Shown piece by piece: positions 27,961 through 37,686 of a DNA stretch of 47,168 nt. The DNA comes from an uncultured Bacteroidota bacterium. GTDB lineage: Bacteria; Bacteroidota; Bacteroidia; Flavobacteriales; Flavobacteriaceae. The notes under the pieces were generated by a model. The model ran no database searches. It saw only the letters and a program-made list of their open reading frames with translations, and was not told the origin of the DNA. A program made the position numbers and the translations under genes. The stretch spans positions 1 through 47,168 of the forward strand of contig CAIMMM010000093.1 of assembly GCA_903842575.1 (NCBI GenBank). Reading direction: 5' to 3'. Numbering within the stretch: position 1 is the first letter of the stretch; every line of letters begins with the position of its first letter.

Positions 27961-28629
27961 ATGGCAGAATCTTCATTATTAAAGTCATCTATAGCAAAGA
28001 AAGTAGCTATGGCGCTTTCCGGACTTTTTTTAGTTTCCTTTTTAGCACTTCACTTTTTTATTAATCTCACCTCTGTTTTTAGCAAAGAAACTTTTAATGC
28101 TTGTTCCCATTTTATGGGATACAATCCATTGATTCAATTTGTTATGCAGCCTGTTTTGGTTGCTGGGGTTATTTTCCACTTTGTGATGGGTATTGTTTTA
28201 GAAAGAAAAAACCGAAGCGCAAGACCAGTTGCTTATGTAAAATATGATGGTGCGGCTAATGCTTCTTGGGCATCAAGAAATATGATTATTTCTGGATTAG
28301 TGGTTTTAGCATTTTTAGGATTGCACATGTATGATTTTTGGGCACAAGAAATCGCTTATAAATATTGTCTAGGGAATCCAATAGATGAAACCCGTTATTA
28401 TGGCGAATTGGTTCATAAATTCGAAAACCCTATTCGTACCAGTTTATATTGTATAGCTTTTGTGTTATTGTCAATGCACTTATGGCACGGATTTAATTCT
28501 TCGTTTCAATCGGTAGGATTAAATAACAAGTTTACAAAAGGGTTTCAAAAATGTGCTTATGCCTTTGCAATTATAGTTCCTTTAGGATTTATTTTTATTG
28601 CACTTTTTCATCATTTTTTCAATAATTAA
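27961..28629 (+). CDS. sdhC: Succinate dehydrogenase cytochrome b subunit
   Basis: A 222-residue single membrane anchor of a type B succinate:quinone oxidoreductase, which replaces the separate SdhC and SdhD of proteobacteria. Five hydrophobic segments are visible. Histidines placed for two b hemes occur in FLALHFFINL, GVIFHFVMG, FLGLHMYDF and LLSMHLWHGF. The fold and length match other Bacteroidota proteins. It is first in the sdhCAB operon, with sdhA 13 nt downstream. Confidence 0.95.
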   Translation: MAESSLLKSSIAKKVAMALSGLFLVSFLALHFFINLTSVFSKETFNACSHFMGYNPLIQFVMQPVLVAGVIFHFVMGIVLERKNRSARPVAYVKYDGAANASWASRNMIISGLVVLAFLGLHMYDFWAQEIAYKYCLGNPIDETRYYGELVHKFENPIRTSLYCIAFVLLSMHLWHGFNSSFQSVGLNNKFTKGFQKCAYAFAIIVPLGFIFIALFHHFFNN

Positions 28630-28642
28630 TATTTCATAGATA

Positions 28643-30652
28643 ATGAAGTTAAATTCAAAAATACCAGAAGGGCACATTTCACAAAAGTGGACCGATTATA
28701 AAGATCACCTCAAGTTAGTTGCGCCAAACAACCGCCCAAAAATAGACATTATTGTTGTAGGTACTGGATTAGCGGGAGCTTCGGCAGCAGCGTCTTTTGC
28801 CGAAATGGGTTATAATGTAAAAGCATTTTGTTACCAAGACTCCCCTCGACGCGCGCACTCAATTGCTGCTCAAGGAGGAATCAATGCCGCAAAAAACTAT
28901 CAAAATGACGGAGATAGTACCTTCCGATTGTTTTACGATACTATAAAAGGGGGCGATTACAGAGCCCGTGAAGCTAACGTACATCGTTTGGCTGAAGTTT
29001 CAGGAAATATAATTGATCAATGTGTGGCGCAAGGCGTTCCTTTTGCGAGAGATTATGGTGGAATGCTTGACAACCGTTCGTTTGGAGGAACACAAGTACA
29101 ACGAACTTTTTATGCTGCCGGACAAACAGGACAACAATTATTGTTAGGAGCTTATTCGGCTTTGTCAAGACAAATTGGTTTAGGTCGTGTACAAATGTTC
29201 AACCGTCACGAAATGCTTGAATTAGTAAAAGTGGATGGAAAAGCACGCGGAATTATAGCTCGAGATCTAATAACTGGCGAACTCGAAAGACATTCGGCAC
29301 ACACTGTAATTATAGCAACAGGGGGTTATGGGAATGTCTATTTCCTTTCTACAAATGCAATGGGGTCGAACGTGACTGCAGGATGGAAAGTTCATAAACA
29401 AGGGGCTGCTTTTGCTAATCCATGTTATGTTCAAATTCACCCAACTTGTATTCCTGTTCATGGAACGAACCAATCAAAATTGACTTTGATGTCGGAATCA
29501 TTGCGTAATTCAGGTCGAATTTGGGTGCCAAAGAAAAAAGAAGATGCCCAAGCCATTCGTGCAGGTAAAATGAAACCAACACAAATTGCTGAAGAAGATA
29601 GAGACTATTACTTAGAAAGAAAATATCCTGCCTTTGGAAATTTAGTTCCTCGTGACGTGGCTTCAAGAGCCGCAAAAGAAGTTTGTGATGCAGGACACGG
29701 AATTGAAGCCAATGATACTAACGAAGGAGTATATTTAGATTTCTCAACAGAAATCCAATCTAAAGGAAAGCAAACAGCTTACGCCAAAGGGAATCATAAT
29801 CCTTCTCAAGATGAAATTATTTCATTGGGAAAAAAATGGTTGGAAGAAAAGTATGGTAACTTGTTTACAATGTACCAAAAAATCACCGACGAAAATCCAT
29901 ATGAAACTCCAATGAAAATCTACCCAGCCGTGCATTATACCATGGGTGGCGTTTGGGTTGATTATAATTTACAATCTACTATTCCTGGTTGTTTCGTAGC
30001 CGGAGAAGCTAATTTTTCTGACCACGGAGCAAACCGTTTAGGCGCTTCTGCCTTAATGCAAGGTTTGGCAGACGGTTATTTTGTGCTGCCTTACACTGTT
30101 TCAGATTATTTGGCGGATGATATTCGCACAGGAAAAATTTCTACTGATTTACCTGAATTCGTTCAAGCAGAGAAAAACGTGAAAGATTCAATAGATAAAT
30201 TCTTAAAAAATAATGGAACCAAAACCGTGGATCATTTCCACAAACGTTTAGGTTTAATTATGTGGAACAAAGTTGGAATGGGTCGTAACGAAAAAGGTTT
30301 GACCGAAGCCATTGCTGAAATAGCGGCCTTAAAAGAAGAATTCTACAAAGATGTATATGTTCCTGGTAGCGCTGATGAGTTGAATCCTGAATTAGAAAAA
30401 GCACTTCGTGTTGCCGATTTTATTGAATTAGGGCAATTAATGGCAATTGACGGATTGCAACGTAAAGAATCTTGTGGAGGTCACTTCCGTGAAGAATACC
30501 AAGATGCCGAAGGAGAAACCCTCCGTGATGATGTAAATATGGCTTTTGTAGGCGCATGGGAGTATAAAGGAGAAGATATCAGCAAAGAAGAAATGCACAA
30601 AGAAGAATTAAATTACGAGTTTATTAAAATTGCAGCTAGAAATTACAAATAA
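28643..30652 (+). CDS. sdhA: Succinate dehydrogenase flavoprotein subunit
   Basis: A 669-residue catalytic subunit that oxidises succinate to fumarate (or the reverse) with covalent FAD. The dinucleotide-binding segment is [20 protein letters not shown]. The FAD-linking His is in [13 protein letters not shown]. Active-site regions [24 protein letters not shown] and [18 protein letters not shown] are all seen. Length and sequence style are those of type B enzymes. It follows sdhC by 13 nt and precedes sdhB by 6 nt. Confidence 0.97.
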   Translation: MKLNSKIPEGHISQKWTDYKDHLKLVAPNNRPKIDIIVVGTGLAGASAAASFAEMGYNVKAFCYQDSPRRAHSIAAQGGINAAKNYQNDGDSTFRLFYDTIKGGDYRAREANVHRLAEVSGNIIDQCVAQGVPFARDYGGMLDNRSFGGTQVQRTFYAAGQTGQQLLLGAYSALSRQIGLGRVQMFNRHEMLELVKVDGKARGIIARDLITGELERHSAHTVIIATGGYGNVYFLSTNAMGSNVTAGWKVHKQGAAFANPCYVQIHPTCIPVHGTNQSKLTLMSESLRNSGRIWVPKKKEDAQAIRAGKMKPTQIAEEDRDYYLERKYPAFGNLVPRDVASRAAKEVCDAGHGIEANDTNEGVYLDFSTEIQSKGKQTAYAKGNHNPSQDEIISLGKKWLEEKYGNLFTMYQKITDENPYETPMKIYPAVHYTMGGVWVDYNLQSTIPGCFVAGEANFSDHGANRLGASALMQGLADGYFVLPYTVSDYLADDIRTGKISTDLPEFVQAEKNVKDSIDKFLKNNGTKTVDHFHKRLGLIMWNKVGMGRNEKGLTEAIAEIAALKEEFYKDVYVPGSADELNPELEKALRVADFIELGQLMAIDGLQRKESCGGHFREEYQDAEGETLRDDVNMAFVGAWEYKGEDISKEEMHKEELNYEFIKIAARNYK

Positions 30653-30658
30653 AAAAAC

Positions 30659-31420
30659 ATGAGTGCAGCAAAAAACATCAATATTACCCTTAACATTTGG
30701 CGTCAAAAAAATTCCAAAGCACAAGGAAAAATGGAAACATACAAACTAAATGATGTTTCTACAGCAAGTTCTTTTCTAGAAATGCTAGACCAATTAAACG
30801 AACAATTAGTAAACGAAAGAAAAGAGCCAATCGCTTTCGACCACGATTGTCGTGAAGGAATTTGCGGAATGTGTTCGCTTTACATTAACGGACGTGCTCA
30901 TGGGCCTGATACGGGAATTACAACTTGTCAATTGCACATGCGTATGTTTAATGATGGTGACACTATTGTTATCGAGCCTTGGCGTTCGGCAGCTTTCCCG
31001 GTTATCAAAGATTTAATTGTTGATAGAACCGCTTTTGATAGAATTCAACAAGCTGGAGGGTTTGTATCTGTAAACACTTCTGGAAACACAATTGATGCGA
31101 ATACAATTCCAATTAATAAAGACGATGCCGACAAATCCTTTGAAGCAGCAGCATGCATAGGTTGTGGTGCTTGTGTGGCAACATGCAAAAACGGTTCGGC
31201 TATGCTTTTCGTGGGAGCAAAAGTTTCACAATATGCATTATTGCCACAAGGAAAGATTGAAGCAACAGCAAGAGTTTTAAACATGGTGCGTCAAATGGAT
31301 GAAGAAGGATTCGGAAATTGTACCAACACTGGAGCTTGCGAAATTGAATGTCCCAAAGGAATTTCCTTAGAAAATATCGCCCGTATGAATAGAGAATATT
31401 TATCGGCAAGTTTGAAATAA
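30659..31420 (+). CDS. sdhB: Succinate dehydrogenase iron-sulfur subunit
   Basis: A 253-residue electron-transfer subunit. The [2Fe-2S] cysteines are in CREGICGMC and the later TTC, the [4Fe-4S] motif is [11 protein letters not shown], and the third cluster motif is [14 protein letters not shown]. It passes electrons from SdhA flavin to the quinone at SdhC. It is the last gene of the operon and is followed by a terminator at 31448. Confidence 0.97.
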   Translation: MSAAKNINITLNIWRQKNSKAQGKMETYKLNDVSTASSFLEMLDQLNEQLVNERKEPIAFDHDCREGICGMCSLYINGRAHGPDTGITTCQLHMRMFNDGDTIVIEPWRSAAFPVIKDLIVDRTAFDRIQQAGGFVSVNTSGNTIDANTIPINKDDADKSFEAAACIGCGACVATCKNGSAMLFVGAKVSQYALLPQGKIEATARVLNMVRQMDEEGFGNCTNTGACEIECPKGISLENIARMNREYLSASLK

Positions 31421-31447
31421 ATGAGGCACTAGCCAAAAACCAAAAGT

Positions 31448-31478
31448 AAACGCATTCAATATTTGGATGCGTTTTTTT
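31448..31478 (+). terminator. Terminator of sdhCAB
   Basis: Stem AAACGCAT/ATGCGTTT with an 11-nt loop, ending in a run of T's. Confidence 0.85.
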
Positions 31479-31483
31479 ATTGG

Positions 31484-31564
31484 GCGTTTCCGCCGAAAAG
31501 GCGGTCGGGCTTTTCGCTTTATCCACGCCAAAAAAGCGTGGGATATCGCTTCAATCCCTAACGC
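31484..31564. repeat. Structured intergenic element with two hairpins
   Basis: Outer pairing GCGTT (31484-31488) with AACGC (31560-31564) encloses hairpin CCGCC/GGCGG (31490-31504) and hairpin CCACGC/GCGTGG (31523-31541). It ends TCAATCCCTAACGC. I recall similar elements scattered in flavobacterial genomes, with variable hairpins between constant ends. It is noncoding: the open frame that runs through it is only an upstream extension of the GH92 gene. Confidence 0.6.
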
Positions 31565-31573
31565 AAAAATTAG

Positions 31574-31581
31574 TATATTTG
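31574..31581 (+). promoter_or_regulatory. -7 element of the GH92 gene
   Basis: TATATTTG, 18 nt before the ATG at 31600. It argues against the longer open frame that begins at 31480. Confidence 0.5.
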
Positions 31582-31599
31582 AGCTACAATTTTTATCAC

Positions 31600-34437
31600 A
31601 TGAAGCAAATCCAATTTTTATATATTGTACTATTTTCTGTTGCTATTTACAGCCAAAACCTAAGCAAAAATGTCAATCCAATGATTGGAACTGGCGGGCA
31701 CGGACATACTTTTCCTGGCGCAACAACTCCTTTTGGAATGGTACAACTTTCCCCCGACACAAAAATTGATGGAAGTTGGGATGGTTGTTCAGGTTATCAT
31801 TATGATGATAGAACAATTTACGGTTTTTCACACACCCATTTAAATGGAACTGGTTGCTCTGATTTTGGCGATATCATGCTAATGCCTACCATGGGAGAAC
31901 CTACTTTAAATCCACCCGATTATTCCTCTACATTTTCTCATGCAACCGAAAAAGCAACTGCTGGATTTTATTCTGTAAAACTTGATAAACACAATATCGA
32001 TGTGGCTTTAACAGCTTCCACACGAGTGGGTTTTCATCAATACACTTTCAACAAAGCCGGCAAGGCCAATATTGTTTTGGACTTAAATCACCGCGATTTA
32101 TTATTAATGGGAGAAGTTCGAATTATTAACAATAAAACGATTGAAATCCTACGAAGAAGCGAAGCTTGGGCAAAAGATCAATATGTCTATTCCCGAATTG
32201 AGTTTAATGTTCCGATGCAAATTACAAAAGTTCGCAACAACGCCTTTGCACCGGCAAAAGTCACTGACAAATTCTTTGCAGGGTCGCAATTGGCGTTGAG
32301 TTTTTCCAAACAAGTAAAAAAAGGAGAAAAGATATTGGTAAAAGTATCGCTTTCGCCAACGAGTTATGAAGGTGCCAAACTAAACATGACCGAAATTAAA
32401 GGTTGGGATTTCAATAAAGTGAAGCAAAATGCAGCGCAACTTTGGGACAAGGAACTTTCAAAAATTGAAGTGACTTCAGCCGATAAAGATAAACTCGCGG
32501 TTTTCTACACCGCTTTGTATCACACGATGATGCAACCCAATATTGCGCAGGATTTAGACGGGAAATATCGGGGTCGAGACAATAAAGTGCACAACGGAGA
32601 AGGCTTTGATTACTATTCCGTTTTTTCGCTTTGGGATACTTTCCGGGCAGCGCATCCGCTTTATACTTTAATTGATAAAAAACGCACCGCCGATTTCATC
32701 AACACGTTCCTCAAACAATATGAGCAAGGCGGAAGACTGCCCGTTTGGGAATTGGCGAGCAATGAAACCGATTGCATGATTGGCTATCATTCCGTTTCGG
32801 TAATGGCAGATGCTATGGCAAAAGGCATCAAAGGTTTTGATTACGAAAAAGCTTTTGAAGCAGCGAAACACAGCGCGATGCTCGATCATTTAGGATTGGA
32901 TGCCTACAAAAGACAGGGTTTTATCTCCATGGATGACGAACATGAAAGCGTTTCCAAAACTTTGGAATATGCCTATGACGATTGGTGTATTGCGCAAATG
33001 GCAAGTATTTTAAATCATAAAGTAGATTACGATTATTTCATGCAGCGTTCCCAAAGTTGGAAAAATGTCTTCGATTGGAACACAGGTTTTATGCGTCCAA
33101 AGAAAAATGGTGGTTGGGACAAACCTTTTGACCCCAAAGAAATCAACAATAATTTCACCGAAGGTAATTCATGGCAATATTCCTTTTTCGTACCGCAAGA
33201 TATTTATGGACTAATTTATTCGTTTGGATTTGATGGAAAGAAGAAATTAGAAGCTAAACTCGATGAAATGTTCAACAGCGAAAGTAAAACAACAGGGAGG
33301 GAACAAGCCGATGTTACTGGATTAATTGGGCAATATGCGCATGGGAACGAACCGAGTCATCACATAGCGTATTTGTACAATTATGTAGATAAACCCGAAA
33401 AAACTGCAGAGAAAGTGCATTACATTTTAAATAATTTTTACAAAAATACGCCCGATGGTTTGATTGGCAACGAAGACTGTGGACAAATGAGTGCCTGGTA
33501 TGTGTTGAGTTCTATTGGTTTATATCAAGTTACACCTGGACAGGAATATTTCAATACTGTTGAACCAATTTTCAAAAACAGTAAAATTAAATTAAATAAT
33601 AAACTTATAGAAATACCAGAATTTGGAAAAGGAGAATATTTTGTGAATTTTAATCTAACGTGGTTAGTTAAGTCCTTAGAGCATACAATTTTTGGATATA
33701 ATTACTCAATTGTGCCTGTAATTTTGGCGGATAGTAAATCATTTAAAGAAAAACAAACGATTACAATTACATCTAGAAATCCTTCAGATATAATCTATTA
33801 TTCTTTTAGTAAAAATGGAAATTTTAGTAAATATGAAAAACCAATTGAAATAAATAGCACGACTGAAGTATTTGCTTATTCGGATGAAGAATATAGTTCA
33901 GAGTTTGGAACTAATAAAGTCTTTTTAAAGAGTAATACAGTTTCCGCCACTTTCTTCAAAAAACCAAACAATTACACCATCAATATCAAATCCACTTATA
34001 ATCCGCAATATCATGCCGGCGGACCGGAAGGTTTAATTGACGGAATTTCCGGCACAACCAACTGGCGAAAAGGAGATTGGCAAGGTTACCAAAGTCAGGA
34101 TTTTGAATGTGTGGTTGATTTGCAAAAAAGCAAAGAAGTCAATCAGATTAGCGCCAATTTCCTTCAGGACACAAGGTCGTGGATTTTGATGCCAACTAAA
34201 GTAGATTATTATGTTTCCGATGATAATATCAATTACACGTTGGTCAAAACCATTGAAAACACTGTGGAGCCAAAAGATTATGAAAATAAAATTCAGGATT
34301 TTGCCTTCACTTCCGATAAGCCAATAACCACAAAATATGTAAAAGTCATTGCACATAATTTCGGCAAACTACCCGATTGGCATCAAGGTGCTGGAGGCGA
34401 TGCATTTATTTTTATCGATGAAATAACAATTAGATAG
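31600..34437 (+). CDS. GH92 alpha-mannosidase with C-terminal carbohydrate-binding modules
   Basis: A 945-residue exported glycoside hydrolase. The ATG at 31600 gives a signal peptide (FLYIVLFSVAIYSQ). The GH92 domain fills residues 20-690: VNPMIGTGGHGHTFPGA at its start, SGYHYDDRTIYGFSHTHLNG, VFSLWDTFRAAHPL, LPVWELASNETDCMIGYH, and GNEDCGQMSAWYVLSSIG with the likely catalytic Glu. The family is calcium-dependent and acts on alpha-mannosides of N-glycans. A chitobiase-like C-terminal segment (TITSRNPSDIIYYSF) and an F5/8 type C (CBM32-like) domain (residues about 800-945) would bind sugar. The next gene begins 2 nt after the stop. Confidence 0.93.
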   Translation: MKQIQFLYIVLFSVAIYSQNLSKNVNPMIGTGGHGHTFPGATTPFGMVQLSPDTKIDGSWDGCSGYHYDDRTIYGFSHTHLNGTGCSDFGDIMLMPTMGEPTLNPPDYSSTFSHATEKATAGFYSVKLDKHNIDVALTASTRVGFHQYTFNKAGKANIVLDLNHRDLLLMGEVRIINNKTIEILRRSEAWAKDQYVYSRIEFNVPMQITKVRNNAFAPAKVTDKFFAGSQLALSFSKQVKKGEKILVKVSLSPTSYEGAKLNMTEIKGWDFNKVKQNAAQLWDKELSKIEVTSADKDKLAVFYTALYHTMMQPNIAQDLDGKYRGRDNKVHNGEGFDYYSVFSLWDTFRAAHPLYTLIDKKRTADFINTFLKQYEQGGRLPVWELASNETDCMIGYHSVSVMADAMAKGIKGFDYEKAFEAAKHSAMLDHLGLDAYKRQGFISMDDEHESVSKTLEYAYDDWCIAQMASILNHKVDYDYFMQRSQSWKNVFDWNTGFMRPKKNGGWDKPFDPKEINNNFTEGNSWQYSFFVPQDIYGLIYSFGFDGKKKLEAKLDEMFNSESKTTGREQADVTGLIGQYAHGNEPSHHIAYLYNYVDKPEKTAEKVHYILNNFYKNTPDGLIGNEDCGQMSAWYVLSSIGLYQVTPGQEYFNTVEPIFKNSKIKLNNKLIEIPEFGKGEYFVNFNLTWLVKSLEHTIFGYNYSIVPVILADSKSFKEKQTITITSRNPSDIIYYSFSKNGNFSKYEKPIEINSTTEVFAYSDEEYSSEFGTNKVFLKSNTVSATFFKKPNNYTINIKSTYNPQYHAGGPEGLIDGISGTTNWRKGDWQGYQSQDFECVVDLQKSKEVNQISANFLQDTRSWILMPTKVDYYVSDDNINYTLVKTIENTVEPKDYENKIQDFAFTSDKPITTKYVKVIAHNFGKLPDWHQGAGGDAFIFIDEITIR

Positions 34438-34439
34438 TT

Positions 34440-35204
34440 ATGAAAGTAGCATTAATACAAACATCACTAATTTGGGAAAACCCAATCGAAAACCGAAGCC
34501 ATTTGGCACAAAAAATCACAGGATTTATACAAGATGTTGATTTAATTGTCCTTCCCGAAATGTTTTCTTCGGGCTTTACTATGAATCCGAAAAATGTTGC
34601 TGAAACCATGCAAGGCGAAACGGTTTCTTGGTTACAACATATGGCAAAAGCCAAAAATTGTGCTATTACAGGAAGTTTAGTTATTCAGGAAAAAGGGAAT
34701 TTCTACAACCGTTTGGTTTTTGTTTTTCCAAATGGGGAAATCCAGCATTATGACAAAAGACATTTGTTTACACTAGCTGGCGAAGACAAAGTATTCACAG
34801 CAGGAACTCAAAAACTGATTGTGGAGTATAAAGGATACAAGATTTGCCCGATGGTTTGTTATGATTTGCGTTTCCCAGTTTTTGCCAGAAATGTTGAGGA
34901 ATATGATGTGTTGATTTATGTTGCCAATTGGCCGAAACCACGTGTCAACGCTTGGGATATTCTTTTAAAAGCACGTGCGGTGGAAAACATGTGCTACACT
35001 ATTGGCGTGAACAGAATTGGTGAGGATGAAAATAATCACGAATATATCGGGCATTCACAAGCGGTAGATTTTCTTGGGAATTACATGAAAGAACCAGAAG
35101 AAAAGGATGGTGTTTTTATTGTAGAATTAGACAAAGAACTATTGTTGAAAACCCGAAGTAAACTTGCTTTTCTTGATGACAAAGATGAATTTAAACTACT
35201 TTAA
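34440..35204 (+). CDS. Nitrilase superfamily amidase, omega-amidase (YafV)-like
   Basis: A 254-residue cytosolic amidase. The catalytic Glu-Lys-Cys set is visible in LIVLPEMFSSGF, HYDKRHLF and MVCYDLRFPVFARN. The WPKPRVNAWDILLKARAVEN segment is typical of omega-amidases, which hydrolyse 2-oxoglutaramate and 2-oxosuccinamate made by transaminases (known for the family). It follows the GH92 gene by 2 nt, so it shares its transcript, although no metabolic link is obvious. Confidence 0.88.
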   Translation: MKVALIQTSLIWENPIENRSHLAQKITGFIQDVDLIVLPEMFSSGFTMNPKNVAETMQGETVSWLQHMAKAKNCAITGSLVIQEKGNFYNRLVFVFPNGEIQHYDKRHLFTLAGEDKVFTAGTQKLIVEYKGYKICPMVCYDLRFPVFARNVEEYDVLIYVANWPKPRVNAWDILLKARAVENMCYTIGVNRIGEDENNHEYIGHSQAVDFLGNYMKEPEEKDGVFIVELDKELLLKTRSKLAFLDDKDEFKLL

Positions 35205-35238
35205 TAATTCTAAAATCAAAAATCGTTAATCAACAATC

Positions 35239-36831
35239 TTACTTCAAATTAAACGGCTGTTCCACATCCCAATTGGTTCGGACATCGATTAACTTTGGAA
35301 AATAAATCACCTCTTCCGATTGCCGTTTTCCTAGAAAACTTCCAGTATCCCAAATTTTATTTTTGTTGTCATCATAGATAACCCGCAATGTAAATAAAGC
35401 GGGCTCTAGTCCCAAAAATTCAACTTGTGTATTCTTTTCAGCGTATTCAGTAGCTAAAACTTTTCCGTTTTTATCCGTAAGTTCAACAATCACTGGAAAT
35501 CTTTTTGCGTTTTCTAAAATGACTTTTAAATTGCCATAATCCGAACTGTTTTTGGTGGCAATTCTACAGATTAAGGTATCATTTGGAGTATCATAAAAAT
35601 CGACTAATGCGCCAGGCATAAGGGATATTTTATATTTTTCGAGGGGTTCTTTATTAAAATTAAAAAACAATTTTTGTTCAAATTCATCGTAGTCTGTGGT
35701 GAAAGGAACAGCAACAGAATCTTTATTTACAATGGTCATTTTTGCAATATCAAATTTTATCAAAGGAATACTAGAATTTAAAGCAAAACGTTCTCTCAAA
35801 GGAAGATTGCCACTGAATTCAGGATTTATTTTTAAAGTATCGGCTTTTTGAGTTTTGATTTTCACCATGAATTCTTTGTCAAAATTATCCTTTTGAACGG
35901 AAACTTTTAACGAATCTACTTTTATGGGTTTGAACCAAACTAGAACAGAATCTTTTTTGGGCATTTGTGTGACAAGCGAAGGAATAATATCAACACCGTT
36001 TTTTATAGTGAGCTTGACGTTTTTTGGATTCCCTTCATAACCCATAATCATTTTGTTTCCTGAAATTTGTGATGGTTTTAATGCTTTAAAAGGAAGTTTT
36101 TCTTTGAACAGTTCTACTTCAAAAACAGTATCATTTGGAATGGTTACATATTGTTTTTGAAAACCAATTTTATCCGATTTGGGATTGAATTTGTTATTGC
36201 CATTGTCTTTCAAAGCGATTAAAAGATACTTTCCCGCTTTAATATTTTCAATTTTTACCTGTTTTAAACTGTCCAGTGTATTGGTTATATATCTTGGAAC
36301 TTCTTTATAAATAGTAGAATCGTTGTATTTATCATTGACTTCATAGAGCATCACTGATACAAAAGCATCCACTTTTTTCTCCAAAGCATCTTTCACTTTT
36401 ATATTTAAACTCAGGGAGTCGATGTAACTTCCTGTAGAAAAAACATATTTAAACTGCGACAACGGATTGCTTTCATTATAATCTTCAATACTTTGTCCAA
36501 AATTGAAACTATAAGTGGTGTTTGGGAGCAAGGTGTCTTTCAATTTTATGGTCAATGTTTTACTTGCCGTATAAGGTAAAATTTCTGGTGCATTTTTTAA
36601 GGGAGGGGAAACTATTAGTTGCTTATTGGCATTTTTCACCTTTACATATTCATCAAAAATCAATTTAATTTCTTTGCCATTAAAATTTACAGACATATTT
36701 TTCGGAAAACTAGCCTTTAAAACCGGAGCTATGGTGTCTTTATCTCCGCCTGTTATTGAGCCACGTTTCGCACAGCCAATGGTCATTAGTATCAGAAGAA
36801 TAAAAATATATTTAAGATGATTTTTTCGCAT
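35239..36831 (-). CDS. Ig-like domain lipoprotein
   Basis: A 530-residue lipoprotein. The ATG at 36831 (not the TTG at 36861) gives a proper lipoprotein signal ending LILMTIGC, then AKRGSITGG. The first domain, DTIAPVLKASFPKN to VFSTGSYIDS, is a bacterial Ig-like (Big_5) fold. The rest consists of further beta-rich segments, including AGKYLLIALKDNGNNKFNP and a similar C-terminal FTLRVIYDDNKNKIWDTG. These two pieces look like Ca-binding-style loops in repeated units. Function is unknown, and I recall it as conserved in flavobacteria near comF. It is convergent with the amidase gene. Confidence 0.85.
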   Translation of the reverse strand: MRKNHLKYIFILLILMTIGCAKRGSITGGDKDTIAPVLKASFPKNMSVNFNGKEIKLIFDEYVKVKNANKQLIVSPPLKNAPEILPYTASKTLTIKLKDTLLPNTTYSFNFGQSIEDYNESNPLSQFKYVFSTGSYIDSLSLNIKVKDALEKKVDAFVSVMLYEVNDKYNDSTIYKEVPRYITNTLDSLKQVKIENIKAGKYLLIALKDNGNNKFNPKSDKIGFQKQYVTIPNDTVFEVELFKEKLPFKALKPSQISGNKMIMGYEGNPKNVKLTIKNGVDIIPSLVTQMPKKDSVLVWFKPIKVDSLKVSVQKDNFDKEFMVKIKTQKADTLKINPEFSGNLPLRERFALNSSIPLIKFDIAKMTIVNKDSVAVPFTTDYDEFEQKLFFNFNKEPLEKYKISLMPGALVDFYDTPNDTLICRIATKNSSDYGNLKVILENAKRFPVIVELTDKNGKVLATEYAEKNTQVEFLGLEPALFTLRVIYDDNKNKIWDTGSFLGKRQSEEVIYFPKLIDVRTNWDVEQPFNLK

Positions 36832-36907
36832 ATCGCTTATTTTCAAAGCACAAAATAACAATTATATTTAGTGGAAACGAAATGTTTTTAAGGTTTATTA
36901 ACTAAAA

Positions 36908-37591
36908 TCAATTGTGTGCCATTGCCATACTCACAATGCTGATTTTTGCCCCTGGAATTTTTAGCAAAGCACGACTACAGGCTTCCAAAGTAGAACCTGT
37001 TGTAATCACATCATCAATTAGCAGAAAATGTTTGTTGTGATGAACGTCTGAAAAGACTACATCAAAGATATTTTCAATAACATCCGTTCTTCCCAAAAGG
37101 GTTTTTCGGGTTTGCGTTTTCGAATAAACAGTTCTAACCAGAACGCCTTCGTTAAAAGGGATGTGTAATACATCGGATAATGACTTCCCAAATTTTGTCA
37201 CTTGATTATATCCACGCTCCCTTAATTTTTTTGGATGTAACGGAACCGGAATTATTAGGTCAATGGATTTAATTTGCTCTATGTTTTTTAGCTCTTCAGC
37301 ATACCAATTTCCAATTGTTTCTCCAATTTCTTCATGTCCTTTATACTTTAATTTGTGTATCATTTCCTGAACGATTCCCTTTTTATGAAAATAAAATAAA
37401 GATGCTGCAAATTCTAATGGAATTTTGCCGTAAAATTTTTGCATTGTTTCATTATTAAGGATTTTATGGTGATTGGTTTGTGGAATTTCATGGCGGCACG
37501 CGGTGCAAATAACGATTTCTTCCTTCAATAAAAAAGAATGGCAGCCCGCACAAGACTTCGGGAAAAACAAATTAATTAGACTTTCAAACAT
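36908..37591 (-). CDS. comF: ComF family phosphoribosyltransferase-like protein
   Basis: A 227-residue ComF/GntX family protein. The N-terminal zinc-binding cysteines are Cys14, Cys17 (SCAGC) and Cys29, Cys32 (CTAC). A central VPLHPKKLRERGYNQ and the PRPP-type loop HFLLIDDVITTGSTLEAC are diagnostic. ComF proteins are needed for DNA uptake in several naturally competent bacteria, but their enzymatic role is unclear, and in this phylum the function is inferred. It is divergent from glyS. A -7-like TAGATTTG is at 37636-37643. Confidence 0.92.
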   Translation of the reverse strand: MFESLINLFFPKSCAGCHSFLLKEEIVICTACRHEIPQTNHHKILNNETMQKFYGKIPLEFAASLFYFHKKGIVQEMIHKLKYKGHEEIGETIGNWYAEELKNIEQIKSIDLIIPVPLHPKKLRERGYNQVTKFGKSLSDVLHIPFNEGVLVRTVYSKTQTRKTLLGRTDVIENIFDVVFSDVHHNKHFLLIDDVITTGSTLEACSRALLKIPGAKISIVSMAMAHN

Positions 37592-37635
37592 AAAAAACAG
37601 CTATTTCTTACATAAAAGTATAAAAAATAGAAATA

Positions 37636-37643
37636 CAAATCTA
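37636..37643 (-). promoter_or_regulatory. -7 element upstream of comF
   Basis: TAGATTTG on the minus strand, with a predicted leader of about 38 nt. No -33 box seen. Confidence 0.4.
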
Positions 37644-37674
37644 TTTTTAATTCCTTTTTTAAAATCCCTTTTTC

Positions 37675-37682
37675 TATTTTTG
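37675..37682 (+). promoter_or_regulatory. -7 element directly before glyS
   Basis: TATTTTTG ends only 4 nt before the glyS ATG. If used, the mRNA would start at or next to the start codon. No -33 box seen. Confidence 0.45.
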
Positions 37683-37686
37683 CAGC

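Noticed and set aside
31480..31599. 40-codon N-terminal extension of the GH92 gene
   Set aside because: It lies within a structured noncoding repeat and upstream of a -7 element. The ATG at 31600 gives a normal signal peptide.
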